In this document: positions 8,889 to 18,450 of the stretch, in pieces | Position numbering within the stretch: position 1 is the first letter of the stretch | Layout of the letters: each line of letters starts with the position of its first letter | Assembly: GCF_031624635.1 (NCBI RefSeq) | Contig: NZ_JAMQOQ010000002.1 | Location: 496,001-560,000, forward strand | Source: Halogeometricum sp. S3BR5-2 | GTDB lineage: Archaea; Halobacteriota; Halobacteria; Halobacteriales; Haloferacaceae | Reading direction: 5' to 3' | DNA length: 64,000 nucleotides | Program-made: the position numbers and the translations under genes | The notes under the pieces: model-generated | What the model was told of the DNA's origin: nothing | Seen by the model: only the letters and a program-made list of their open reading frames with translations | Databases searched by the model: none

Positions 8889-9314
8889 CTACGCACGGAA
8901 CGCCCTCGTGACGCCGCGGCGGGCCACGCTGATGAGGAACAGCGCGAACACCGCCACGGCCAGCCACCGGCCCGTCTGCGAACTGAGCGCCTCGGCGAAC
9001 AGTCCGAGCAGGTCGAGGCCGACGGCCTGCCCGAGGGCGAACAGGAACAGAACGAACCCGGTGATACCGATTCCCCAGCGCACGGCGGCGCCGGCGAAGA
9101 CCGCTCCCAGTCCGGAATCGGAACGCTCGGTGTTCCCCCGCTCCCCCGCCGGTCGCTCGTTCACGACCTGCTGGGTCTGCTGGGGTTGGTCGCCGGTCCG
9201 TCCCTGCGGTTGCCCGCCGGACTGCTCCCGGGACCGTTCGTTCGGCTCCTGCGGATTCGCGTCGTTTGCACGCTGTGCGCGCCGTGAGTCCGCATCTTCG
9301 CCTTCGTGGGTCAT
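8889..9314 (-). CDS. Small membrane protein with Gln/Asn/Arg-rich hydrophilic N-terminus
   Basis: A 141-residue protein of unknown function. Residues 1-67 are hydrophilic, rich in Gln, Arg, Glu and Asn (EQSGGQPQGRTGDQPQQTQQ), probably disordered. Two hydrophobic segments follow (VRWGIGITGFVLFLFALG and WLAVAVFALFLISVARRG), separated by a short loop, so it should be an integral membrane protein with two spans. The ATG at 9312-9314 is the only reasonable start. It is convergent with the HAD gene, and no neighbour suggests a role. Confidence 0.7.
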   Translation of the reverse strand: MTHEGEDADSRRAQRANDANPQEPNERSREQSGGQPQGRTGDQPQQTQQVVNERPAGERGNTERSDSGLGAVFAGAAVRWGIGITGFVLFLFALGQAVGLDLLGLFAEALSSQTGRWLAVAVFALFLISVARRGVTRAFRA

Positions 9315-9400
9315 AGTGTGACCCCGACGGGAGGAGGCGCGGACGGGGTTTTGTTACGAAGTCAATAGATTCGGGTTAATCTGACAGTCTCGGGAGGCGT

Positions 9401-9772
9401 TCACCGCTCGGCGACGGCGCGGAGCGCCGGTAAGAGCCGCTTTACCTGCGCGCCGTCCTCGACGAACACGAGGGTCCGCGGCGGCCGGACCGCCTTCGGG
9501 CGGACGCGGAGGCCCTCCGCCTCGGCCGCCTCGGCGACGGCGTCGGGGGCGGCGAGGAACTCGACGCGCGCGCGGTCCGCGTGGATGTACACCTCGGCGA
9601 CGCGTTCGCCGTCGCGGTCGACGGCGTAGGCGAACGCGCCGTCGGCGGTCGGTTCCGCGTCCCGTTCGGAGTCCGCGACGGACAGCGACGCGAGCGACCG
9701 CTCGTGGCCCGTCACCTCGCTGGCGAGGAGTTGGGCGATGCGCTTCCCGTCGGTGAGTCGGTCCTCGACCAT
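9401..9772 (-). CDS. Conserved haloarchaeal protein of unknown function
   Basis: A 123-residue acidic soluble protein, MVEDRLTDGKRIAQLLASEV at its start. It has alternating charged helices and strands, with a central YAVDRDGERVAEVYIHADRA that looks like a beta hairpin and a C-terminal PPRTLVFVEDGAQVKRLL. No catalytic or metal-binding motif is visible and I do not recognise the family. It lies 90 bases upstream-to-downstream from the DUF2240 gene on the same strand and could be cotranscribed with it. Confidence 0.7.
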   Translation of the reverse strand: MVEDRLTDGKRIAQLLASEVTGHERSLASLSVADSERDAEPTADGAFAYAVDRDGERVAEVYIHADRARVEFLAAPDAVAEAAEAEGLRVRPKAVRPPRTLVFVEDGAQVKRLLPALRAVAER

Positions 9773-9862
9773 GCCGGTCGTTGCCCGTCCCGCCGTTTAG
9801 ACCGCGCGGTTCGAGGGCGCGCACGGGGACCCCGTCCCGCCGGTCCTGCCCCGTCCCGCGGG

Positions 9863-10303
9863 TTACAGTTCCTCGCGGGCCGCCCGCGCGGCGTCGCCCA
9901 CGTCGACGCCGCGGCGCTTCGCGTAGAGGGCGGCGGCCGCCTCCACGCTGACGCCGAGTCGCCGCTGGAGGTCGTTGACGGCCGCGACGGCCTCCCGCTT
10001 GTCGTGGCCGGCGGCGACGAGGGCGTCGAGCATCCGCTCGAACGCCGACTGCTCGCGCAGGATGGACTGGTCGGGTTCGTAGTCCTCCGGCACGGCGACG
10101 TCCGCGGGGTCGAACGAGGCGACGACCTGTCCGTCCTCGCGCGCGACCAGTCCGCGGCCGGCGGCGACGTCGATGAGGCGCTTCGCCTGGTCGGGGGAGA
10201 ACCAGTCCCGGTCCAACGAGAGGGCGACGACGAACTCCCCCTCGCCCAGGCGGTCGGTTCCGCGCTGTTTGAACGGCACCGCCACCGCCACCTCGAGGCT
10301 CAT
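9863..10303 (-). CDS. DUF2240 family protein, winged-helix-like
   Basis: A 146-residue protein starting MSLEVAVAVPFKQRGTDRL at the ATG 10301-10303. SLDRDWFSPDQAKRLIDVAAGRGLVAREDG reads like a winged-helix segment, followed by a helical C-terminal half with RLGVSVEAAAALYAKRRGVDV. This arrangement matches the archaeal DUF2240 family, conserved in euryarchaea but functionally uncharacterised; a nucleic-acid role is only a guess. It lies divergent from ribosomal protein eS8 with a 160-base spacer that should hold both promoters. Confidence 0.78.
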   Translation of the reverse strand: MSLEVAVAVPFKQRGTDRLGEGEFVVALSLDRDWFSPDQAKRLIDVAAGRGLVAREDGQVVASFDPADVAVPEDYEPDQSILREQSAFERMLDALVAAGHDKREAVAAVNDLQRRLGVSVEAAAALYAKRRGVDVGDAARAAREEL

Positions 10304-10463
10304 ACTCTCTGTTCGGACGACCGCGGCACAAGGAGTTCTCGGTTCGGCCTCGCGCACTCCGATGGCCGCTCTCGGCGCGGCCGGGCGCCGGGCGAGTGCC
10401 GCGCACGCACACCTCGCGGCCCGATTCGAGCGATTCAAGTAGCTACCGGGATTTTCCTCCCCT

Positions 10464-10841
10464 ATGAAGGACCAAGGACGCTCCAAGCGGAAGCGCACCG
10501 GCGGGCGGCTCAAACCCTCCCACAAGAAGAAGCGACACCAACTCGGCCGCCAACCCACCGAGACCACCGTCGGCGAACCCCGGTTCCGCGTCGTCGACTC
10601 CCGCGGCAGCAAGAAGAAGGTCCGCGCGCTCTCGACCAACGTCGCGCAGGTCGCCGACGGCGGCGAGGTCAGCGAGGCCGACATCGAGAACGTGGTCGAC
10701 AACCCCTCCAACGTCAACTACATCCGCCGGAACATCATCACGAAGGGCGCCATCATCGACACCAGCGAAGGCCGCGCCCGCGTCACCTCCCGCCCCGGTC
10801 AGGACGGGCAGGTCAACGCCGTCCTCGTCGACGAGGAGTAA
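10464..10841 (+). CDS. rps8e: Ribosomal protein eS8
   Basis: A 125-residue archaeal small-subunit protein eS8. The basic N-terminus KDQGRSKRKRTGGRL followed by HKKKRHQLGR is the family hallmark, and the C-terminal part (NVNYIRRNIITKGAIIDT) matches the archaeal core. It binds 16S rRNA in the 30S subunit. As usual in haloarchaea it stands alone, outside the main ribosomal operons. The ATG at 10464 follows TATA-poor sequence and a CCTCCCCT stretch; length is normal for the family. Confidence 0.97.
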   Translation: MKDQGRSKRKRTGGRLKPSHKKKRHQLGRQPTETTVGEPRFRVVDSRGSKKKVRALSTNVAQVADGGEVSEADIENVVDNPSNVNYIRRNIITKGAIIDTSEGRARVTSRPGQDGQVNAVLVDEE

Positions 10842-10958
10842 TCTCGAACGCTCTTTCGTTTCTCTTCCCCGCCGAGCGACGCCGTCGCTCCGGTTCGAGT
10901 CGGTCCGAACGGTGTCGAGTAGCGGAGCGTCGAACGAGTGCGGGAGACGGTCGGCGCT

Positions 10959-11960
10959 TCAGGGCGTCGGCGCCGCCTTCTGCAGCGCCGTCTCGGCGAT
11001 GTTGCCGCCGTAGTCGGCGCTCCGGGAGACGGAGTCGACGATGAGACCGAGCAGTTGCGCGCGCGCCGGGTCGAGGTCGCGGAGCAGTTCGTCTATCTTG
11101 CGCGCGCTCTCGTCGATGTCCTGGACGGCCTCGCGGGCCTCGTTGGCCAACCGGGAGGCCTCGTCGGGGTCGTCGGTGAACAGTGCGTCCATGCCGTCGT
11201 CGACGACCTTCCGCGCGTCGACGTACAGTTCTTCGAGGGCCGTGACGACTTTCTCCGGAACGGGTTCCTCGAAGTTGAGCGTCAGGTGGGCTATCTTCGT
11301 CGCGTGGTCGCCGATGCGTTCGAGTTGTCGCGCCGCGGACTGGTAGTCGAAGCACACCTCGCGCGGGAGGCCCAACTCTTCGGCGGCCTTCGGCGTCCGG
11401 AGCGTCGCGCGGAAGATGCGCGAGACGACCATCCAGAGGCGGTCGACGTCGTCGTCGCGTTGGATGACGTCCCGGGCCATGTCGTCGTCGAGTTCGGCGA
11501 TGGCGGCGATGGCGTCCTCCAGCATCGACATCGAGATGAGCCGCATCCGCGTGACGGCGTTGTGGATGGACAGCTCCGAGGAGTCCAAGAGGTCGCGGAT
11601 GACGACCCGGTCGCGGGTCTCTTCGAGCACTTCGAGACCGACGAGGCTCTGGGTCGCCTCGCGGATGGTTCGGCGTTGTTCGGTGCTGATGCGTCCGCTC
11701 TCCAGGGCGATGATGTCGAAGCCGCTGACGTACATCGTCATCACCGCGCGCATGAGTTCGTCGCCGTCCAAGTTGGCGATGTCGAGCGTTCCCTCCGTCC
11801 GCTCGTCCTCCGAGCGCGGCGTCAGGAACAGGGAGTCGCCCTCGGGGTAGAACTCCACTTCGGTCCCCGCGGAGACGCTGTTCTCGGTCGCCCACTCCTT
11901 CGGGATGGAAACGGTGTACGTCGATCCCCCCGTCACCTGCACCTTGCGCGTCTCGACCAT
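10959..11960 (-). CDS. AbrB-PhoU regulator of phosphate uptake
   Basis: A 333-residue protein with an N-terminal SpoVT-AbrB swapped-hairpin domain (KVQVTGGSTYTVSIPKEWA, about residues 6-45) and two PhoU three-helix repeats behind it, the second with RQLERIGDHATKIAHL, the E/DxxxD metal-site pattern of PhoU. Such haloarchaeal proteins combine DNA binding with a PhoU sensor and are thought to control the pst operon. It is divergent from pstS1 across a 310-base spacer containing TATATAG-type promoter sequence. Whether it represses or activates is not visible. The ATG at 11958-11960 starts MVETRKV. Confidence 0.9.
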   Translation of the reverse strand: MVETRKVQVTGGSTYTVSIPKEWATENSVSAGTEVEFYPEGDSLFLTPRSEDERTEGTLDIANLDGDELMRAVMTMYVSGFDIIALESGRISTEQRRTIREATQSLVGLEVLEETRDRVVIRDLLDSSELSIHNAVTRMRLISMSMLEDAIAAIAELDDDMARDVIQRDDDVDRLWMVVSRIFRATLRTPKAAEELGLPREVCFDYQSAARQLERIGDHATKIAHLTLNFEEPVPEKVVTALEELYVDARKVVDDGMDALFTDDPDEASRLANEAREAVQDIDESARKIDELLRDLDPARAQLLGLIVDSVSRSADYGGNIAETALQKAAPTP

Positions 11961-12274
11961 ATCCGAAGGTACGAGACTGACACCATAAATCTATTCGTAT
12001 CTATATACTACTCCGGGCTGTGCCGGATATCGGGCGGGTGCGTTACCGTTGATGTCGCGTTCGCGCCGTGTCGCCGTCCCGCTACTCTTTTCGACCAGCT
12101 CTCGTTTCGGTCGGCGAGCGGAGCGCAAACGCGAAGAAGGGAGGTATACTCGGAGGTAACGGTCCCAAACAGTGGGGAGCGTTCGGGTCGTATAGTGTGA
12201 CAACTACAGACACGGTCGAGGAGATATACATCTCATAGCAGATTACATAGTCGAGTGGGAATTTCAATCGGGTG
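11961..12274. promoter_or_regulatory. Divergent promoter region between AbrB-PhoU gene and pstS1
   Basis: About 310 bases with lower GC. On the regulator side, read on the minus strand, AGTAGTATATAG precedes the start by about 45 bases. On the pstS1 side, AGATATA (12222-12228) and CATAGCAG (12234-12241) precede the start by about 35-50 bases. Similar elements precede pstS2 and phoU, so this is probably a shared phosphate-responsive promoter type. Confidence 0.55.
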
Positions 12275-13426
12275 ATGACGCGGAACCCATCGAAGGCGTC
12301 GAACGGTGTGTCGAGGCGGAAGTTCGTGGTCGCCGCCGGGGCGGCGGGGCTCGCCGGACTCGCGGGGTGTAGCGGCGGTACGGGCGGCGAACAGGCGTCG
12401 GCCACGTCCGGAGGCGAAGGAACCGAGCAGTCGATGGAGCAGGCCACTCAGTCGTCCAGCGGAAGCGGGGGCGATACGTCGACACCGCTGACGGCCGACG
12501 GGTCGTCGACGGTGTATCCGGTGACGAACCTCGCGGGGTCGTACTGGAACTCGAACCCTCCGGCGGACGACCAGGAGTACTGGGGACCGGGACAGTACGA
12601 CATCGACACCGACCAGAACCTCGCGGACTACTGGGCCGGACTGTACGGCTTCGAGTCGGGCGACGAGGGGTCGCCGCCGTTCCCGACCAGCATCGGCCTC
12701 AGTCACAGCGGGGTCGGTCTGGAGAAACTCAGACAAGGGCAGATCGATATCGGCGACTCCAGCGCCCCGGTCAGCGCCGAGTTCCCCGAGGCCTCCGAGA
12801 GCGAACTCGAATCGTTCACCAACCACGTCGTCGCCGTCGACGCCCAACCCGTCGTCGTCAGTAAGGCGATATACGAGGCGGGCGTGACGAAACTCACCAT
12901 CGAGCAGCTCCGGAGCATCTACCAAGGAGAGATTACGAACTGGTCAGAGATCGACGGCTACAACGGAGAAGACAAGGAGATTCAGGTCGTCGGTCGCGCC
13001 GTGGGGTCTGGTACCGACACGTCGTTCCGTCTGAACGTCCTCGGCGACCCCGAGGCGTCGATGAGCGGCGTCGACGTTCGGAAGGGGCAGAATCAGCAGG
13101 TTCAAACGTTGGTATCGAAGTCGAACAACGCCATCGCGTACCTCGCGCTGGCGTTCGTCGACGAGCAGTCGGTGCCGCCGGTGTCGCTCGTTATCGACGG
13201 TACCACCTACACCTACGGCGAGAACCTCGGCGCCGAGGATTACCCCCTCTCCCGCGACCTCCACGCGTACACGTGGGAGGGAACCTCGAAGAAGGAGGCG
13301 GCGTTCCTCGGAATGATCCTTTCGGACTTCGGGCAGCAGACGTTCGTCGAGCCGAACAACTACGTGACGCTGACCGACGAACGGTTGTCGAACGAGCAAT
13401 CGAATCTCCCAGAAACCGAACAGTGA
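12275..13426 (+). CDS. pstS: Phosphate ABC transporter substrate-binding lipoprotein PstS (first copy)
   Basis: A 383-residue secreted lipoprotein. SRRKFVVAAGAAGLAGLAGC is a twin-arginine signal with a lipobox ending in Cys, so it should be exported folded and lipid-anchored. The mature part begins with a Gly/Ser/Glu-rich linker, then GSSTVYPVTNLAGSYWNS and RAVGSGTDTSFR, which are PstS phosphate-ligand loops. The product captures phosphate for PstCAB. A GTG three bases upstream (12272) is an alternative start. It is followed by a second PstS with its own promoter, 213 bases downstream. Much of the mature sequence (DQNLADYWAGLYGFES) is shared with that copy. Confidence 0.95.
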   Translation: MTRNPSKASNGVSRRKFVVAAGAAGLAGLAGCSGGTGGEQASATSGGEGTEQSMEQATQSSSGSGGDTSTPLTADGSSTVYPVTNLAGSYWNSNPPADDQEYWGPGQYDIDTDQNLADYWAGLYGFESGDEGSPPFPTSIGLSHSGVGLEKLRQGQIDIGDSSAPVSAEFPEASESELESFTNHVVAVDAQPVVVSKAIYEAGVTKLTIEQLRSIYQGEITNWSEIDGYNGEDKEIQVVGRAVGSGTDTSFRLNVLGDPEASMSGVDVRKGQNQQVQTLVSKSNNAIAYLALAFVDEQSVPPVSLVIDGTTYTYGENLGAEDYPLSRDLHAYTWEGTSKKEAAFLGMILSDFGQQTFVEPNNYVTLTDERLSNEQSNLPETEQ

Positions 13427-13584
13427 GGTAACCTGGATTATATACCCGCTCACGACTCGCTATAGTCGCGGTGATAGGCCGCAGACGAGAGCCAATCGTT
13501 ACGTCCCCGGGTTCTCGAACCTCCGATAGCTGATGTTTCGGGCCCTCTACCCTGGCGCCGTTTTTGCCGGCCGGCCGTACGTAC

Positions 13585-13606
13585 AGATATATAGAAATCA
13601 TAGTAG
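13585..13606 (+). promoter_or_regulatory. Promoter element upstream of pstS2, shared with pstS1
   Basis: AGATATA at 13585-13591 and CATAGTAG at 13599-13606, 33 bases before the pstS2 ATG, repeat the pattern seen before pstS1 (AGATATA, then CATAGCAG). The spacing differs by two bases. The elements probably include the TATA box and an adjoining regulator site. Confidence 0.5.
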
Positions 13607-13639
13607 GGTATTTACTGCCGAATCGGGAACCTACGGTCG

Positions 13640-14740
13640 ATGTCTGAGTATCCTGTCCATCGACGCTCGCTGTTGGCCGGTGGCGCCGGACTCGTGGCTT
13701 CCGTGGTGACGGCGGGATGCGTGAGTACGAGTGCGACACCACCGGGACAGAGCGAGGGGTCAGACGGGAGCGGCGACGGCGACTCGTCCGGGTCGACGGA
13801 ACTGTTGAAGTCGGGCGGTTCCTCGACCGTGTACCCGATCGCCAACAAGGCCGGGTCGTACTGGAACTCGAACCCCCCGGCGGACGACGAAGAGTACTGG
13901 GGGCCGCAAGAGTACAACATCGACACCGACCAGAACCTCGCGGACTACTGGGCCGGACTGTACGGCTTCGAGTCGAGCGACGAGGGGTCGTCGGTACCGT
14001 TCACCGTCAGCGTCGGCCTGAGCCACTCCGGAACGGGACTGGAGAAGCTCAGGAATAATCAGCTGGATATCGGAAACGCCAGCGCGCCTGTCAGCGCGGA
14101 ACTCCCCGAGGCCTCCGAGGAGGAACTGGACGAGTTCGTCAACCACGTCGTCGGCGTCGACGCCCAGCCTATCGTCGTCAGCAGCGAAATTTACGAGGCG
14201 GGCGTGACGCAACTCACCGCGGAGCAGGTCCGCGGAATCTACAGAGGCGAGATAACGAACTGGTCACAGATAGACCGTTACAGTGGCCCCGACCGGGAGA
14301 TACAGGCCATCGGCCGGTCGGTCGGATCGGGAACTGACACCGCCTTCCGGGCGAACTTCCTCGGCGACCCCGAGGCCGAGATGCCCGGCGTCGACATCCG
14401 GAAAGGGCAGAACCAGCAGGTGAAGACCACGGTATCGAAGTCGAACAACGCCGTCGCGTACATGGCGTTGGCGTTCGTCGACGACTCCGTGCCTGCCGTC
14501 GCGCTCAACGTCGACGGCACGGTGTACGAACGGGGAGAGAACCTCTCGGACCCGAGCTACCCGCTCGCGCGTGACCTCCACTGCTACACGTACGGGGGCA
14601 CCTCGGAGATGGAGGCGGCGTTCCTCCGGATGATCATCTCCGACTTCGGGCAGCAGACGTTCGTCGAACCGGTCGGCTACGCGAAGCTCACCGAAGAGCG
14701 GCGTCAGAACCAACTGGAGAAACTCCCGGAGACGGCCTGA
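13640..14740 (+). CDS. pstS: Phosphate ABC transporter substrate-binding lipoprotein PstS (second copy)
   Basis: A 366-residue paralogue of the preceding gene. The signal is VHRRSLLAGGAGL followed by a lipobox TAGC, again a twin-arginine lipoprotein. The ligand loops GSSTVYPIANKAGSYWNS and RSVGSGTDTAFR are conserved. Its stop codon overlaps the pstC start by one base (TGATG), so this copy is translationally coupled to the permease genes, whereas copy one is separated by its own spacer. The two proteins diverge mostly in the signal and linker, which suggests tandem duplication; different affinities are possible but not shown. Confidence 0.95.
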   Translation: MSEYPVHRRSLLAGGAGLVASVVTAGCVSTSATPPGQSEGSDGSGDGDSSGSTELLKSGGSSTVYPIANKAGSYWNSNPPADDEEYWGPQEYNIDTDQNLADYWAGLYGFESSDEGSSVPFTVSVGLSHSGTGLEKLRNNQLDIGNASAPVSAELPEASEEELDEFVNHVVGVDAQPIVVSSEIYEAGVTQLTAEQVRGIYRGEITNWSQIDRYSGPDREIQAIGRSVGSGTDTAFRANFLGDPEAEMPGVDIRKGQNQQVKTTVSKSNNAVAYMALAFVDDSVPAVALNVDGTVYERGENLSDPSYPLARDLHCYTYGGTSEMEAAFLRMIISDFGQQTFVEPVGYAKLTEERRQNQLEKLPETA

Positions 14741-15795
14741 TGTCGACCGGCAATCGGCTCGAAGCGTTCGGCGAGATAGACCGGGGAACGCGGCTCGTCG
14801 GGGCGACCAGCGGACTGGCGCTTCTGGGCGTCCTCGTCGCCTTCCTCGTGGCGGCTCAGTACGCCGTCTACCCGCTCGCCGCCTTCGTCGCAGTCGTCGC
14901 CTACGGCTGGTACGCCTACCAGGAGAACACGGCCGCGGTGCTGATGTTCTTCACCACGGTGTCGACCATCGTCATCCTCGGACTGATCACCGTCTACCTC
15001 TTCGTCAGGTCGGTGCCGGCGTTCGAGACGATGGGTCTCGACATCCTCCTGAAGACGAACCAGCCGCTCTGGGAGCGGGCCTCGAACACCTACTCGCTGA
15101 CGCCGATGATCTGGGGGACGATCCTGACGACGATCATCGCCATGGCCATCGCGGCGCCCCTCGGCGTCGCCGGCGCGCTGTTCATCAGCGAGATCGCACC
15201 GCGCTGGGCGCGCGAGATAATCAAGCCGGCCGTCGAGATGCTGGCCGGTATCCCCTCTATCGTCTACGGTTTCCTCGGCTGGGTCGTCGTCACCGAGTAC
15301 TTCTACCGCGAACTCCAGCTCTCGAATTTCAGTAGCCTCATGGTCGCCGGCATCATGATCGGAGTCATGGCGCTGCCGACGGTCGTCTCCGTCGCAGAGG
15401 ACGCGATAGCGAGCGTTCCGGGCGCGATGAAGGACGGGTCGCTCGCCCTCGGTGCGAGCGATTGGCAGACGATAAAGAGCGTCACCTTCCCCGCCGCCTT
15501 CTCCGGTATCTCCGCGGCGGTCATCCTCGGCGTCGGCCGCGCCGTCGGCGAGACGATGGCGGCGACGGTCATCCTCGGCCACCAGCAGGCGTTCCCCGAC
15601 CCCCTGTACGACGTGTGGGAGGGGACCGAGACGCTGACCAGCCTCATCGCCAGTCAGTACGGCATCGCGACGGGAACGCAACTCAGCGCGCTGTTCGCCG
15701 CCGGCGTCGTGCTGTTCATCACCGTGCTCGCGCTCAGTATCGGTTCGCAGGTGGTCGAGGCGCGGATGCGCCGCCGCCTCGGAGGTGAGCAATGA
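14740..15795 (+). CDS. pstC: Phosphate ABC transporter permease PstC
   Basis: A 351-residue inner-membrane permease with about six to eight hydrophobic spans. The EAA-type loop that docks the ATPase is visible as LALGASDWQTIKSVTFPAAFSGI. VEMLAGIPSIVYGFLGW is the family signature for the phosphate permeases. Compared with bacterial PstC it has a longer N-terminal membrane part. It starts one base before the end of pstS2 and ends with a four-base overlap (ATGA) with pstA, so the three proteins are made from one transcript. Confidence 0.95.
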   Translation: MSTGNRLEAFGEIDRGTRLVGATSGLALLGVLVAFLVAAQYAVYPLAAFVAVVAYGWYAYQENTAAVLMFFTTVSTIVILGLITVYLFVRSVPAFETMGLDILLKTNQPLWERASNTYSLTPMIWGTILTTIIAMAIAAPLGVAGALFISEIAPRWAREIIKPAVEMLAGIPSIVYGFLGWVVVTEYFYRELQLSNFSSLMVAGIMIGVMALPTVVSVAEDAIASVPGAMKDGSLALGASDWQTIKSVTFPAAFSGISAAVILGVGRAVGETMAATVILGHQQAFPDPLYDVWEGTETLTSLIASQYGIATGTQLSALFAAGVVLFITVLALSIGSQVVEARMRRRLGGEQ

Positions 15796-17432
15796 GCCTC
15801 GACACCCGGACCGCGAACGCGCTCGTCGACGACGAGTCCTCGGCGCTCGGGTACGTCGCCGGCGCCGCCACGGTGGTCTCGCTGCTCCTCGCCGTGGCGG
15901 GCGTCCTGACCGTCTTCGGCGTCGTCGGACTGACGAGCACCGTCGCCGGCCTCTCCGCGTTCGAACTGTTCGGCGTCGGGTTCGCCGGCGTCGGCCTCAC
16001 GCTCGTCGGCGTCGGCGTCGCCTCGCGTGCCGGCGTCGTCCACACGAAACCCGACGTGACGGCGGGAGCGCTCCCGATGGTCGTCTTCGGACTCGTCGGC
16101 GCTATCGTCGCCGGTCTCGTCGCCTCGCAGACACTCGGCTTCTCGACGCTGTGGCCGCTGTTCACCCTCCTCGGGGCCGTCGGCGTGGCGGCCGCGACGG
16201 TCCTCCCTCCCGAGGATATCGGCGTGACGCTCCCTGCGGGCGGCCTCGCGCTGCTCACCGGGGGGACGTTCCTCGCCGGTCTCATCACACCCTCGTGGAC
16301 CTGGGAACCGATAGCCGGGTCGGCGACGTACACCGGAACGTTCGCCATCCCGGTTCTCGCGCTGTTCGTCGGCGTCCTCGTCGCGTGGGTCGGCGCCGAG
16401 GCCTACGGCGGCTTCGGCACCCGCGGGCGACAGATGGGGGCGTACCTCCTCATCGGCGCCAACGCCGTCGGCATGCTCTCGCTTCTGGTCGTCCTCGTCG
16501 CGTACGTCGTCAGCAGGGGGTTCGCCCCGATGACTCGCGGCATCCAGTTCGGCCTGTTCTGGGAGCCGCTGACGTGGTTCTACTTCCCGCCCATCGAGGA
16601 GTACGTCGTCATCAACGGTCCGCTCGTGTGGTTCTACTGGCCGTTCGTCATGGAGGGCGTCGCGCTGATGAACGACGTGAACGGCATCTTCCCGGCCATC
16701 GTCGGCACCGTCTGGGTCGTCGCCGGCGCCGTCGCTTTCGCCATCCCGCTGGGCGTCGGTGCCGCCGTCTTCCTGACCGAGTACGCCGAACGCGGCCGGT
16801 TCACCCAACTCGTCGAGATATCGACGAACGGGCTGTGGAGCACGCCCAGCATCGTCTACGGGCTGTTCGGACTGGCCTTCCTCGTCCCGCGGCTCGGTAA
16901 CACGACCTCGCTGCTCTCCGGCATGCTGGTGCTCGGAATTATGATGCTCCCGTTAGTGGTCATCACGAGTCGGGAGGCGCTCAAGAGCGTCCCCGACGAC
17001 TACCGCGACGCCAGCGCGGCGCTCGGCGTCGGCAAGTGGGAGACGATAAAGAGCGTCGTCCTCCCGGCGGCGATGCCGGGCGTCATCACGGGCGTTATCC
17101 TCGGCATCGGCCGCATCGCGGGCGAGACGGCGCCCATCCTGCTCGTGATGGTGAGCGACCCGTTCCCGTCGCGGGCGACGGACGTGCTCGCGCCGCAGTT
17201 CTCCTTCGTCTCGAACTTCCCCTTCGTCCACGCGCAGCTGATAGACACGAGCGCGCTGTTGCAGCCGACGAGCGCGCTGCCCTACCAGCTGTACGCGATA
17301 ATCACCGCGGGCGTCGGACAGCGCGAGTCGTTCGCGTGGGGGACGGCGCTCGTCCTCCTCCTCGTCGTTCTGTCCTTCTACGCGGTCGGTATCGGCTCGC
17401 GGATGTACTTCCGACGGAAACTAGACCAATGA
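15792..17432 (+). CDS. pstA: Phosphate ABC transporter permease PstA, with long N-terminal membrane extension
   Basis: A 546-residue permease. The C-terminal part, from about residue 300, is a standard PstA with [20 protein letters not shown] and the ATPase-docking loop [21 protein letters not shown]. The first 250 residues add several hydrophobic segments (for example [20 protein letters not shown] and [15 protein letters not shown]), making it nearly twice the length of bacterial PstA (about 290). Long PstA proteins occur in other haloarchaea; the role of the extra spans is unknown. It overlaps pstC and pstB by four bases each. Confidence 0.93.
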   Translation: MSLDTRTANALVDDESSALGYVAGAATVVSLLLAVAGVLTVFGVVGLTSTVAGLSAFELFGVGFAGVGLTLVGVGVASRAGVVHTKPDVTAGALPMVVFGLVGAIVAGLVASQTLGFSTLWPLFTLLGAVGVAAATVLPPEDIGVTLPAGGLALLTGGTFLAGLITPSWTWEPIAGSATYTGTFAIPVLALFVGVLVAWVGAEAYGGFGTRGRQMGAYLLIGANAVGMLSLLVVLVAYVVSRGFAPMTRGIQFGLFWEPLTWFYFPPIEEYVVINGPLVWFYWPFVMEGVALMNDVNGIFPAIVGTVWVVAGAVAFAIPLGVGAAVFLTEYAERGRFTQLVEISTNGLWSTPSIVYGLFGLAFLVPRLGNTTSLLSGMLVLGIMMLPLVVITSREALKSVPDDYRDASAALGVGKWETIKSVVLPAAMPGVITGVILGIGRIAGETAPILLVMVSDPFPSRATDVLAPQFSFVSNFPFVHAQLIDTSALLQPTSALPYQLYAIITAGVGQRESFAWGTALVLLLVVLSFYAVGIGSRMYFRRKLDQ

Positions 17433-18343
17433 GCAACACGACACAGACGAACCCGAACGCCGAGGCAGCGAGCGAGAACGAACAGACGACGGTCGTCGGC
17501 GAGACGAGCGAGGAGCTCAAAGCGGAGTGGGTCGACTATCAGTTCGAGGGCGACCCGAAGTTCGCCGTCGAGGACCTCAACGTCTGGTACGGCGACGACC
17601 ACGCGCTCCACGACATCTCGATGGACATCCCGGAGAACAGCGTCACCGCGCTCATCGGCCCGTCGGGCTGCGGGAAATCGACGTTCCTCCGGTGTCTCAA
17701 CCGGATGAACGACCGCATCAAGGTCGCCAGCGTCGACGGCTCGGTGCGGTTCGACGGTCGGGAAATCTATCAGGACGGCGTCGACCTCGTGGAACTGCGA
17801 AAGCGGGTCGGACAGGTGTTCCAGTCGCCGAACCCGTTCCCGAAGTCCATCCGCAAGAACATCTCCTACGGACCCCGGAAGCACGGCGACGTCAACACCG
17901 GGCTGCTCGCGCGCCTCACCGGCCGCGACGACAGCGAGAAGGAGGACGAACTGGTCGAGCGGTCGCTCAAACAGGCCGCACTGTGGGACGAGGTGAAAGA
18001 CCGCCTCGACGACAACGCCATCGGCCTCTCGGGCGGGCAACAGCAGCGTCTCTGCATCGCCCGCGCGCTGGCGACCGACCCCGAGGTCATCCTGATGGAC
18101 GAACCCGCCTCGGCGCTCGACCCCGTCGCCACCTCGAAGATAGAGGACCTCATCGTCGAACTCTCCGAGGACTACACCGTCGTCGTCGTCACGCACAACA
18201 TGCAGCAGGCCGCCCGCATCTCCGACCAAACGGCCGTCTTCCTCACCGGCGGCTACCTCGTCGAGTACGACGACACGGACAAGATATTCGAGAACCCCGA
18301 GAGCCAACGCGTGGAAGACTACATCACGGGTAAGTTCGGGTAA
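17429..18343 (+). CDS. pstB: Phosphate ABC transporter ATP-binding protein PstB
   Basis: A 304-residue ABC ATPase. Walker A is GPSGCGKST, the ABC signature [15 protein letters not shown], and Walker [14 protein letters not shown] with the switch His in [14 protein letters not shown]. Phosphate-type features include [12 protein letters not shown]. There is a haloarchaeal N-terminal tail of about 45 acidic residues and an insertion near [17 protein letters not shown]. The ATG at 17429 overlaps the pstA stop by four bases; a much longer open frame upstream is only pstA read out of frame. Confidence 0.96.
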   Translation: MSNTTQTNPNAEAASENEQTTVVGETSEELKAEWVDYQFEGDPKFAVEDLNVWYGDDHALHDISMDIPENSVTALIGPSGCGKSTFLRCLNRMNDRIKVASVDGSVRFDGREIYQDGVDLVELRKRVGQVFQSPNPFPKSIRKNISYGPRKHGDVNTGLLARLTGRDDSEKEDELVERSLKQAALWDEVKDRLDDNAIGLSGGQQQRLCIARALATDPEVILMDEPASALDPVATSKIEDLIVELSEDYTVVVVTHNMQQAARISDQTAVFLTGGYLVEYDDTDKIFENPESQRVEDYITGKFG

Positions 18344-18450
18344 CTCTCCGTTCGGCTCCTTTCGGCGGCCGCCGACTCGGTTGCGCAGCCAAATCTATAT
18401 AGTCTATTGTGACGACAATACTTATAGCGCCCCGTGTCGTTGATTGTTTC

